Source: Fistulifera solaris
Lineage: Eukaryota; Bacillariophyta; Bacillariophyceae; Naviculales; Stauroneidaceae
NCBI GenBank assembly: GCA_030295235.1
Contig: AP026132.1
Location: 248,001-312,000, forward strand
Reading direction: 5' to 3'
Length of the DNA stretch: 64,000 nucleotides
Part shown: piece after piece, positions 22,154 to 30,886 of the stretch
Position numbering within the stretch: the first letter of the stretch is position 1
Layout: the number at the start of each line of letters is the position of its first letter
Program-made: the position numbers and the translations under genes
Notes under the pieces: generated by a model
Databases searched by the model: none
What the model saw: only the letters and a program-made list of their open reading frames with translations
What the model was told of the DNA's origin: nothing

Positions 22154-23266
22154 ATGTCCCCTTCGAAAACACACAGTCCCTATTTCCGGCACAAACGCCG
22201 TCGTACACTGGGCGACAGTCCGTACTTTTCCAACGCACCTTCCTCGCCGTTTGGCGCCATGCAATCCTTGGGATCCTTGTGGCAGTGTCTCGGTGCCAGC
22301 ATCATAAACTCTGGGATGACGACTCACATCGACCCCAACAGTTCTATGAAAGACCGGATGCGAAACACGTTGCGCCAGTTCGAATCATGCCCTGTATTTC
22401 AGAAACGTTACAAGGGAGACTGCGACAACAACGACAGGACACGACATTTGGAGAAAAGTGTCCGTCATTTGTGTGCCCATCGATGTTATTATCGTGCGTA
22501 TGCACCGGCACGGGCGTGGTGGTCTTGGCACGACAAAGTCCAAGCGGCAACTTCTTTACCAGTACAATCGTTACTGCAGGGATGGAGTTGTATTCTGCTA
22601 CCGGAAAGGAATCAAGTGGCCTTTGTCGATCCATCGCATCGTGTCATAAAGAAAGAACAGGATGCTTTACAGCAAATTTTGGGAGCCCAACGAATTCAGA
22701 GACGAGTCGAACGAACTCTTGCTTTAACCAAACGTGTCTTGTTCGACGACTCGAATGAACGTCCCACGAAACGACCCAAGTCCTCGTGTCCTCGACGCAT
22801 CGTCGATACAGATTCACCCTTTGGTTTACTGGAAGAACTCTTTGTCGAAAATCCGTTCCAATTGTTACTTTCGACCATTCTTTTGAATCGAACGACCCGC
22901 ATACAAGTCGATCCGGTCTTGTACGAATTGTTGCAACATTGGTCGACGCCGGAATCGTTGTTGGAAGCCGATTTCGATGCGTTGCACCAAGTCGTACGTC
23001 CCTTGGGAATGGGTTCCCGTCGGGCGAAAGGTCTTTTACAATTTGCCCGTGATTATGTGACGCAGAAGAAAGATGTCATGGAACTTTATTATTGTGGTCC
23101 CTATGCTCAAGATGCGTACCGGTTGTTCATTCAAAGGAATGCCTCGATCGAACCCTTGGATCCGGCGCTTTGTGCGTACGCACGATATCAACGGGGCGTA
23201 CTGGCCAACGAACCAAAGAAAGCGTTGGCAAAACAACATAGATTCGAAATCCGATCAATTGAATAA
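22154..23266 (+). CDS. MBD4-type HhH-GPD DNA glycosylase
   Basis: 370 residues from ATG 22154, single exon. The C-terminal 160 residues match the MBD4/thymine-DNA-glycosylase branch of the helix-hairpin-helix superfamily. ENPFQLLLSTILLNRTTRIQ corresponds to the NPWKLLxATIFLNRT segment, RPLGMGSRRAKGLLQFA to the next helix, and YYCGPYAQDAYRLF to the hairpin with the catalytic aspartate (QD-A-Y-R-x-F). A lysine nucleophile is absent, so a monofunctional glycosylase removing T or U opposite G is expected, in the nucleus. The N-terminal 210 residues are basic and unrelated to a methyl-CpG-binding domain, as in most non-animal members. It shows an RPTKRPK-type basic cluster that could be a nuclear signal. 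It ends convergent with the small gene at 23445. Confidence 0.85.
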   Translation: MSPSKTHSPYFRHKRRRTLGDSPYFSNAPSSPFGAMQSLGSLWQCLGASIINSGMTTHIDPNSSMKDRMRNTLRQFESCPVFQKRYKGDCDNNDRTRHLEKSVRHLCAHRCYYRAYAPARAWWSWHDKVQAATSLPVQSLLQGWSCILLPERNQVAFVDPSHRVIKKEQDALQQILGAQRIQRRVERTLALTKRVLFDDSNERPTKRPKSSCPRRIVDTDSPFGLLEELFVENPFQLLLSTILLNRTTRIQVDPVLYELLQHWSTPESLLEADFDALHQVVRPLGMGSRRAKGLLQFARDYVTQKKDVMELYYCGPYAQDAYRLFIQRNASIEPLDPALCAYARYQRGVLANEPKKALAKQHRFEIRSIE

Positions 23267-23444
23267 AAGTGCTAAATATAATCTCATAAGAAATAGACTT
23301 TGCATACAGAATTTTTGTCAATATATTATATGAGAAAGAGTCATTTCCGTAATTGAAACGAAATAAATTTTTGTAGAAGCAACCCACTTCCAAAGCACCG
23401 CAGGGTGATCCACCCTGGAACCTTCTCCAGCTTAGAAGCCATCC

Positions 23445-23819
23445 TTAGAGTTTCCATAAACGCAGAAACAATTGTGCTTCACCGACTGTTGTAGTCGTCG
23501 GTTTCTTGGGTTTCGGGTACGGTGCGGAACGACGGTGGGTCCGACGTTTCGGTGCTCGTACTTTTCCTCCGCCTCGCGGTATTGTGACTTCTTCTTCTTC
23601 TTCTGAAGCTTCTCGTTGAATCACCACGTACGGTACAGGAGGCGCTTCCATGTCATCCTCAGTCGGTATTAAACTCGCCAATGCGGCCAAGGCGGGATGC
23701 GCCGCAAAATCGGCCGGCAAACTTTGCATAAATAGAGGACATTGCGTGTAATCGTCGTCGTCGTTGTTGCACGAGAGCTCCTCGTTCACTTCTGCGGTGG
23801 TAGTTACTTCTGTGTTCAT
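23445..23819 (-). CDS. Hypothetical small protein
   Basis: From ATG 23819 to the stop at 23445, 124 residues. The N-terminal half is acidic (NNDDDDYTQ) with a hydrophobic helix (DFAAHPALAALASLIP). Then comes a poly-Glu segment, and the C-terminal third is strongly basic (KVRAPKRRTHRRSAPYPKPK), an arrangement typical of nuclear or RNA-associated proteins. No domain recognised. The frame runs upstream to a TTG at 23855, but ATG 23819 is the first methionine. It is convergent with the DNA glycosylase. Confidence 0.5.
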   Translation of the reverse strand: MNTEVTTTAEVNEELSCNNDDDDYTQCPLFMQSLPADFAAHPALAALASLIPTEDDMEAPPVPYVVIQREASEEEEEVTIPRGGGKVRAPKRRTHRRSAPYPKPKKPTTTTVGEAQLFLRLWKL

Positions 23820-24279
23820 TTGATAGAAGCCAAGGGTAATAGAGGGTATGTACAAACAATATTATGAACAAGATATAACAAAAGCTTTTTATTGATCGCT
23901 GTCAGCGCGGCTTTTTTTTTTTTGCGACGCCGTTTTGCGTGGTTCTCACGGTGACGACGAGAGTGCCGGAGGGAATAATTATTGGCGAAGATCCATGACT
24001 CGTCTGGCGTTCGTCGGACGCGGTGGGACTGAAGCCCGCGAACCATCGCAAACACGTTTCGTATTTAAATGTGTGACTTTACGGTACTGCATGGTGCATG
24101 GCATATGGCATGGGCATGGGGGCCAAGAAAAAATAATGCGCAGCTCCTGATGACGAATGACGACGAGGAGGACGATGATCTCATTCAACGATGAGGGAGG
24201 ACTCCCACACGGTGAAACAATCCATTGACAACCTCTTCCGAAGTATCCTTGTTTGTTTCCACACTTTGTGGGGATGACT
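23820..24279. other. Intergenic
   Basis: No gene seen. A 10-base A tract (complement of T-run) lies near 23914-23923. Two short GAGGACTCCCAC repeats lie at about 24194 and 24283, the second at the edge of the inverted duplication. Confidence 0.35.
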
Positions 24280-25744
24280 GGAGGACTCCCACGTGATCGT
24301 ACAATCCTTGAGGCGAGTGTTAGACAAATGAGGCGGAAGTTGAACTGGGTTCATTCGTTCATTTTAAATGAATTCGTTAGAAAACATGCATGAATGCCAG
24401 TCAGCAATTCTTACGGGACAATTATTGACTGTGTACACAACACAAGTTCAAGATGGACGACGTGTCCTCCCTTCAAGGCAACAACAACTCCCACCATTTG
24501 TGATTCATTTTGACATGCAGCCGTAGCTTTCTACAGGATGAGAGCACGTATTGCTGGAAAAAGAATACGATTAGTAAAGTCCCAACTGATTTGCAATGTC
24601 AAAAATGAAGAGGAATGAAACGAAGTCGATGTGCTCACAATTTCACTTCCAGGTCCAATTTCAATCGGCCCTTCCCTTGCTTACTGTTTCCAGTCGCTTT
24701 ACCAGCCTCGATTCCCTATCCTCTGACCATGCAACTCTCTGCTGCCTTGATGTCCCTTCTTTCTTCCTCAGCGGAGCCGACGACCGCGCCCATCGCCATT
24801 GGTCTTCAGTGCGGTAACGTCCACTTGCATCAGCTCAGTGTACCGGCCCAGCAGTTGGTCGCACAGGCCTTGCAGGATTCCTACCATACATCGTACGCGT
24901 TGCACGACAACGGTGATTCGTTCCTCGCGGATGTTCAGTTCGATCAGTCGCATGCCACGAAAGAATCGCTCAAGTGGAACGGAACTTGGAACTATGGTTG
25001 CCGTTTGTGCCCCAACGATGATGATTCGACCTTGGCGGCTCCGTTTGCGGCCTTTGTCGCCAAGATGGGTTGCACCAGCTGTGCTCCCACGTCCATGGCC
25101 GGTGTCCGTGCCTGGGAGAACGCGTTGACGACGATGCTTCGTGTCACCAACCACGCCGAGTTGAAGAAAGCCAGCGCTTGTCAAATTTCGTTGCACGATC
25201 CGGAAGAGACGGTCGTCAATGTGGAGATCGGCGTCAAGTGCGACAACACGGACTTTGCCGGACTGGGTGCTAAGGCGTCGGGGTTCTCGGCGCGTGCTTT
25301 GGAGGATTCGTACAACAAGGTCCACGAGATGTTGGGTGACAACTTCTTGACCGGTGTCTACTTTGAAAGTGCCCATACGAACCAGAAAGCGGCGCTCAAG
25401 TGGAACGGAACCTGGAATTACGGATGTCGCTTGTGCCCTAACGATGATGACAGCATGCTCACTTCGTTTGTCGGCGGATACGCCGGTCAGTTTGGATGCA
25501 GCCAGTGTCACGAGGAAGGCAAAATGTTGTTCACGAAGGAGAGTGCTTTGCACGCGTGGGAAGCCGAGTACACGGCGGCCTTGCTCGAGAGTCAGTTCAG
25601 CGAGTTTGTTCACGCCAAGAATTGCAAGATTGATATTGTCCCGGTCGATGCTGGAGTGGTCTTCAAGGCTTAAGAAGGGAGACAATCTTGACGAGAACTA
25701 TCGTTATTCTTGTGATCCATGCAGTTTAAAAGCAAAATACATAA
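24280..25744 (+). repeat. Inverted duplication, left arm
   Basis: This 1.46-kb block is repeated in reverse orientation at 27881-29365. Outer end: GGAGGACTCCCAC(G) then GATCGTACAATC in both. Inner end: GATCCATGCAGTTTAAA in both, after which similarity stops abruptly. The coding part is about 95% identical. The outer non-coding 300 bases show more changes and small indels. The arms carry the whole transcription unit including 5' and 3' flanks, so it was a segmental rather than retro-copy duplication. Confidence 0.88.
24729..25673 (+). CDS. Two-repeat Cys-rich protein, probably secreted, copy 1
   Basis: 314 residues from ATG 24729 (context ACCATGC) to TAA 25671-25673. An in-frame ATG at 24615 would add 38 residues with a second hydrophobic patch. 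The first 14 residues (MQLSAALMSLLSSS) could be a weak signal peptide. The rest is two homologous domains of about 140 residues. Each has a lone Cys (QCGN / KCDN), a block ALKWNGTWNYGCRLCPNDDDS (SLKW in repeat 1), and a C-x2-C near the end (GCTSC / GCSQC), so five Cys per domain. The NGT sequon in each block fits glycosylation in the secretory pathway. The three Asp could bind calcium. No known family recognised. The protein is almost identical to the reverse-strand copy at 27950-28894. Confidence 0.85.
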   Translation: MQLSAALMSLLSSSAEPTTAPIAIGLQCGNVHLHQLSVPAQQLVAQALQDSYHTSYALHDNGDSFLADVQFDQSHATKESLKWNGTWNYGCRLCPNDDDSTLAAPFAAFVAKMGCTSCAPTSMAGVRAWENALTTMLRVTNHAELKKASACQISLHDPEETVVNVEIGVKCDNTDFAGLGAKASGFSARALEDSYNKVHEMLGDNFLTGVYFESAHTNQKAALKWNGTWNYGCRLCPNDDDSMLTSFVGGYAGQFGCSQCHEEGKMLFTKESALHAWEAEYTAALLESQFSEFVHAKNCKIDIVPVDAGVVFKA

Positions 25745-25867
25745 AAATCTATTTCATTTGAATCATCTTCGAATTTTCTAAATAGATGCTAATCCTCGCT
25801 TTGTTATGAAAACGACGAGCGTAATTGATTTGCCATTCAACTGATAATACTTCTGCTTATTCACTAT

Positions 25868-27417
25868 TTATCGCGACCCGTTGTCGAATTCGGTTTTCGC
25901 TTGACTCAATGCGTCAAAGATACGTTTCGCCAAGAATCGTTTTTCCGCATCGAGATGATGCGTTTTATCCGGATGCACCACCCGCGAGGCCTTGTGAAAA
26001 AACTTTTTCAATTTACTGTCGTCTAGAACATCCCCAATACTAATCGGCTTCCAATCCGCCCCCGGCCACAAGATCGTGTGCAACGACGCCAAAAGAGCCC
26101 GCAGTTGCTTCTTCTTGCCGTGCTCTTCACTCCAAGCCTTGATAATGGGTTCCAACTTTTGCGAACCATGTCCTCTTCGGCCTCGGCCGCCTTCTTTTTC
26201 TGTTCGCGATCACGGATTTCTTGCAAGGCTTTTTCTTGTGATTCGCGCATTTCGTTGACACGCTGGTGCACAGCGGCCTGTACCGTCGCCGATTTTCCAA
26301 TCGCATTGGCGGGATCCAAAGAAATACCAACTTCTTTCTTTTTGGGCGGTAGATTGTTACTTCCCGGTGGTTCCGACACGGACGTGTGAAGGCTACCGCT
26401 ACTCGTACTGCGGGGATCTACTTCGACCCACCGCTGATCAATTTCATCCCAGACACGGTTCGCCTTTTGATTCTTTTGCGCATACTCTCGCTTCAAACGT
26501 TCCGCACGACTTTCGTTCATGGACGCTGGTGAGGACTGCGAATGATGCAGGGGACGACGTGCGGGAGGAGCACTAGTGGGCGGTCCAAAGTCCATGAGAG
26601 AGGCTTCGGGTTGTCGAGGTGGTGGCGGTGTCACTCGGGCGGCCGCTGGCGGAGGTCGACTGGCGGGTACAGGTGGCGCCGCGACTCGCTGTCCTTGCGA
26701 AGGCGCTGGCATATTCGGCCGTGAACTGCGGGGTTGCGGTGGAGGTGCCGACGCCGGGTGACCTGGACCACGACCATTCGGATGTTTGGCCGAGAACTCA
26801 TCGTGTAATTTGATTAAATCGAGTAATTTGAATGCAACTATGGGCACGGGTGGTCCTTCTTCACCACCTAGATCTCCCGTCACCGCCTGAGACATGGCTT
26901 TCCCCAACGATTGGAAGGCACCTCGTGCTGCCTTTGCTGGATTTGAATGTTCGTGTTGTTCTTTATGAGGAGCAAACAATTTGGAAAGACGATATTGCGA
27001 TGCCTGTTTGATAGGAAGTTTGGCATTTTCGTCCTGAATATCCCACCAACTAAAGGTCGGCCCATCCGAAGTAGTGGGTTCGCCCGGAACTGGCTTGTCT
27101 TCGACGCAGACGCGCCAGTGATATCCATCGGGTCCCAAATGACTCAATCCTCGCAAAGCAGCGCAATTTCTTGATGCAAAACAGTGACGAGAAAAAGAAG
27201 AGAAGAGAAAAGAATGGATCATGAATAAGACAAAGCATAGCGGCGGAAGACGTTGAAATGAAACAGAAAAGCCTTACTGTTTGACGCTGGCCAAAGTCAG
27301 TCCTTTCGGACCGGACACGTTCATCGTGAAAGCATTGAAAAGTGAATCGCACGAGTCCGATTCGGAATTCACAATCGTGTAAAGCACGACGACCTTATTT
27401 CCTCCGTTTGTTGACAT
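25868..27417 (-). CDS. Auxilin-like J-domain protein (frameshifted in this sequence)
   Basis: Exon 1 is 27417-27278 and exon 2 27169-25868, with a 108-nt intron (GTAAGG...TCAAG), about 480 residues. The C-terminal 90 residues are an auxilin/cyclin-G-kinase-type J domain: RALLASLHTILWPGADWKPI, then HKASRVVHPDKTHH with the HPD that triggers Hsc70 ATPase, then RIFDALSQAKTEF. Auxilins recruit Hsc70 to strip clathrin from vesicles. The N-terminal 150 residues form an unassigned domain (VVVLYTIVNSESDSCDSLFN onward). The middle is Pro/Ala-rich and disordered, followed by a long charged helix. The frame breaks at the T-run 26157-26160 (four, five needed): EEDMVRK must continue into LEPIIKAWSEEHGKKKQLRA. 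It occupies the spacer between the arms of the inverted duplication. Confidence 0.87.
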
Positions 27418-27880
27418 ACTGCTGGAAAAGGAAAAAGTGAGACAAGATATATTTTCAAAAAGTCGATAGGATGACCGCGACTTCATCGTTCTAATAGCAA
27501 GTTGACATAAAAAATACGAGGTTCCGGCTTCGTCGAATTCTACTCACGTTATCTGTGATACTGAGCGAGGCGCTGGTTTATCCAGTTCTAACTTTGTCTA
27601 AAACAAACACAATGTTGTTGCCCTTTGACTTTTGCAGAATGGAAAGATCATCGTCGTTCGGTGCGTGCAGCAAAAAAAGGCGCAACGGTCGAAATGCGCA
27701 TGTGGCTCAGAGACCCGGAGGATGTGAAAAAACAAAAGTCGTACAGGTATCGGTTTCATGGTAGTAAAAAATATCTTGGTGGGCGTAGCCGTAATATATT
27801 TTTTCTGGAATGCTCGGTGAAAAAAAAAACGTTAAGTGTGCTGACGACTACAAACAATAGTTTAGATAATATAAAGTACT
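27418..27880. other. Intergenic, with a possible gene relic
   Basis: An exon-like stretch at about 27640-27740 is bounded by a TTTGCAG and a CAG|GTATCG. It reads EWKDHRRSVRAAKKGATVEM and onward, protein-like in composition, but no start, partner exon or family could be found. Otherwise AT-rich. Confidence 0.3.
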
Positions 27881-29365
27881 ATGTACTTTGCATTTAAACT
27901 GCATGGATCACAAGAATAACGATAGTTCTCGTCAAGATTGTCTCCCTTCTTAAGCCTTGAAGACCACTCCAGCATCGACCGGGACAATATCAATCTTGCA
28001 ATCCTTGGCGTGGACAAACTCGCTGAACTGACTCTCGAGCAAGGCCGCCGTGTACTCGGCTTCCCACGCGTGCAAAGCACTCTCCTTCGTGAACAACATC
28101 TTGCCTTCCTCGTGACACTGGCTGCATCCAAACTGACCGGCGTATCCACCGACAAACGAAGTGAGCATGCTGTCATCATCGTTAGGGCACAAGCGACACC
28201 CGTAATTCCAGGTTCCGTTCCACTTGAGCGCCGCTTTCTGGTTCGTATGGGCACTTTCAAAATAGACACCGGCCAAGAAGTTGTCGCCCACCATCTCATG
28301 AACCTTGTTGTAGGAATCCTCCAAGGCCCGCACCGAGAAACCCGACGCCTTAGCACCCAGTCCGGCAAAGTCCGTGTTGTCGCACTTGACACCAATCTCC
28401 ACATTGACGATCGTCTCTTCCGGATCGTGCAACGAGATCTGACACGCGGTGGTTTTCTTCAACTCGGCGTGGTTGGTGGCACGAAGCATCGTCGTCAACG
28501 CGTTCTCCCAAGCACGGACACCGGCCATGGACGTGGGAGCACAGTTGCTGCAACCCAGGTCGGCGACAAAGGCCGCAAACGGAGCCGACAAGGTCGAATC
28601 ATCATCGTTGGGGCACAAACGGCAACCATAGTTCCAAGTTCCATTCCACTTGAGAGATTCTTTCGTGGCATGCGACTGATCAAACTGAACATCCGCGAGG
28701 AACGAATCACCGTTGTCGTGCAACGCGTACGACGTTTGGAAGGAATCCTGCAAGGCCTGTGCGACCAACTGCTGGGCGCTTGCACTGAGCTGATGCAAGT
28801 GGACGTTATCGCACTGAAGACCAATGGCGATGGGCGCGGTAGTCGGTTCCGCCGAGGAAGAAAGAAGGGACATCAAAGCAGCAGAGAGTTGCATGATCGG
28901 AGGATAGGGAATCGAGGCTGGTAAAGCGACTGGAAACAGTAAGCAAGGGAAGGGCCGATTGAAATTGGACCTGGAAGTGAAATTGTGAGCACATTGACTC
29001 CGTTTCATTCCTCTTCATTCTTGACATTGCAAATCAGTTGGGACTTTACTAATCGTATTCTTTTTCTAGCAATACGTACTCTCATCCTGTAGAAAGCTAC
29101 GGCTGCATGTCAAAATGAATCACAAATGGTGGGAGTTGTTGTTGCCTTTAAGGGAGGACACGTCGTTCAACTTGAAGTTTGTTGTGTACAAAGTCAAAAG
29201 ATATCCCGTACGAATTGTCGATTGTCATTCATGCATGTTTTCTCACGATTTAATTTCATGAATGAATACACCCAGTTCAACTTTCGCCTCATTTATTTGT
29301 CTAACGCTCGCTATACGCAGGACATTCTTCAATGATTGTACGATCTCGTGGGAGTCCTCCAACCA
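27881..29365 (-). repeat. Inverted duplication, right arm
   Basis: Reverse-complement partner of 24280-25744, with a 2.1-kb spacer that holds the auxilin-like gene. See the left arm for end sequences. This arm has small insertions relative to the left one near its outer end (for example AAATAAATGAGG versus AAATGAGG). Confidence 0.88.
27950..28894 (-). CDS. Two-repeat Cys-rich protein, probably secreted, copy 2
   Basis: 314 residues from ATG 28894 to the stop at 27950, same length and no gaps relative to copy 1. By eye about 18 residues differ, spread over both domains. Examples are QCDN for QCGN, LSASAQ for LSVPAQ, ADLGCSN for AKMGCTS, VRALED for ARALED and AKDCK for AKNCK. All ten Cys and both WNGTWNYGCRLCPNDDDS blocks are conserved, which argues that both copies are functional. 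Both copies end ...VVFKA and keep nearly identical 3' flanks for about 70 bases. The same in-frame upstream ATG exists (29008). The two genes are convergent, with the auxilin-like gene between them. Confidence 0.85.
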   Translation of the reverse strand: MQLSAALMSLLSSSAEPTTAPIAIGLQCDNVHLHQLSASAQQLVAQALQDSFQTSYALHDNGDSFLADVQFDQSHATKESLKWNGTWNYGCRLCPNDDDSTLSAPFAAFVADLGCSNCAPTSMAGVRAWENALTTMLRATNHAELKKTTACQISLHDPEETIVNVEIGVKCDNTDFAGLGAKASGFSVRALEDSYNKVHEMVGDNFLAGVYFESAHTNQKAALKWNGTWNYGCRLCPNDDDSMLTSFVGGYAGQFGCSQCHEEGKMLFTKESALHAWEAEYTAALLESQFSEFVHAKDCKIDIVPVDAGVVFKA

Positions 29366-29733
29366 GCCCGACAAAGTACACCGGTAACAATCATCACCAT
29401 TTCAATGTGGGATTTCCTTTGGAATTCATTTCGTCTCGAAAGTAAAAAAACTAGGACGTGAAAGCGATACCCGGCTTTATTGCCTGACATCTCCTCCGAA
29501 TAATACTATGGCGTCTCTCTCGGAACCGGTGTGTCTCCGACACCCCAAGAATATCCCTCTAGAACCTTACGCAGCCGAATCCTTTCCATGTTGCTCATTT
29601 CCTCTTGTCATTAAAGGAGATCATCAACGAATGACACAATATATAGTAAAATGATAATGAAGCATTGGTATACTCTTTGCCGCCATGGTCTTCAGGTCGT
29701 CTCAATTATTTTGGGCGATCGCTGCGAGAACTA
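29366..29733. other. Intergenic
   Basis: No gene seen. It lies between the inverted duplication and the MITE. Confidence 0.35.
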
Positions 29734-30188
29734 TATCCCAACCTTCAAAAAAATTGTCGGGGTTCAGACAATTTTTAATTTGCGGTAAAACTCTAAATCA
29801 AAAATTGTATACCAGTTCGACAATTTTTGTCACCGTCGTAGAATTTGTATGGCTTTGCTACGTGACACCATTTTACAGAGTTTCTACGTGAAAGAGCCCG
29901 GAGATAAAAGTTGAAATTCCTCAAAAATTGATTTTGATACAAAACATACCATTGTATTCAGCATTTTCTAATGCATCTGACTGATAAATTCGATGTTTTG
30001 TTTAATCCATTATTTGATCAAAAACTGATGATTTACATTATTTTCCAAAGGGTTAAGGCTATGCTGTAGTAGTATTTGTACGTGAGAAAAATTGTCTGGG
30101 TTCAGACAATTTTTTTGGATGTACTATTGTACGTAAAGCTACAGAAAAAATTGTCTGAACCCCGACAATTTTTGAAAAGGTTGGGATA
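29734..30188. mobile_element. MITE with TA target-site duplication (Tc1/mariner-like)
   Basis: The ends TATCCCAACCTT... (29734) and ...AAGGTTGGGATA (30188) are inverted copies of each other. The match continues inward through AATTGTCGGGGTTCAGACAA to about 45 bp with two or three mismatches. TA flanks both sides, fitting a TA duplication. Each terminal repeat itself holds a small palindrome (AATTGTC...GACAATT). A further copy of this palindrome lies inside at about 30091-30112 (AATTGTCTGGGTTCAGACAATT). At 455 bp with no coding frame, this is a non-autonomous element. Because TATA lies at each edge, the border could be shifted by two bases. Confidence 0.82.
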
Positions 30189-30442
30189 TAAATAACTAAT
30201 GCTGAGAGAACATGAACCTTATCGGAAAAGCGTTGTTTTATTTGCAGCCGCATAATAGCGAAAGCAGATTTTATTGATTGACAACAATAATAAAAAACAA
30301 CAAGCTATGCTGTTGTGTTTGTGTCGTACTGTCACGTAATTTACCAAAGTATTTACTAAAAAAGGACAGGACAAAGTAGCTACAGAAACGGTGGCGATCT
30401 TTCGGAGAATTACCGAACGCAACAATACCTTCACAGCCAAAT

Positions 30443-30745
30443 ATGTCGCTTCTTTTGCAAACAACCGCTCGTAACACTTTGTTGACCGCACGATGGATGC
30501 CCTCTCTGAGTCAGATAATGATGACACCTGTCAGTCACACGTCGAAACTGACGGCGGCATTGCCTCCGTGGCGCAATGTGTTGCTGGATGTCGCCATTTG
30601 GTTCGGAAAACGCACCTTTCAACCTTCGATTGTGCGCAAAAAGCGTCAAACGGGTTTCTTGGTGCGTCAAAGAACGGTCGGGGGACGGCGGGTCTTACAA
30701 CGTCGACAAGCCAAGGGTCGTATGCGGTTGGGAGGAGGTATTTGA
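30443..30745 (+). CDS. MRPL34: Mitochondrial ribosomal protein bL34m
   Basis: 100 residues from ATG 30443. The C-terminal 45 residues are unmistakable bL34: [20 protein letters not shown], then a Gly-Gly-Arg-x-V-L-x-x-R-R-x-K-G-R-x-R-L basic helix. The 55-residue N-terminal extension, rich in Ser, Thr, Leu and Arg with no acidic residue until the mid-region, fits a mitochondrial presequence. The absence of an ASAFAP-type motif argues against the plastid, whose bL34 is usually plastid-encoded. It acts in the large subunit of the mitoribosome. Single exon. Confidence 0.92.
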   Translation: MSLLLQTTARNTLLTARWMPSLSQIMMTPVSHTSKLTAALPPWRNVLLDVAIWFGKRTFQPSIVRKKRQTGFLVRQRTVGGRRVLQRRQAKGRMRLGGGI

Positions 30746-30886
30746 GTGAAATAGAGAAGTAGAATCTGGATATTGTGTGACTTAAAGATGGAAGACGAAT
30801 AATAGCTTGGCTTCTTGGGTCTATTTTCACGTTTTACTACTCCGTATTAGCTAAAATAATGATAACATCCTTATTCCTGTATGTCA

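Noticed and set aside
24768-25685. 305-codon minus-strand frame antisense to the two-repeat gene (and its mirror at 27938-28924)
   Set aside because: Arises from the codon pattern of the real gene on the other strand; both arms show it, but only the plus product has Cys repeats and conserved blocks.
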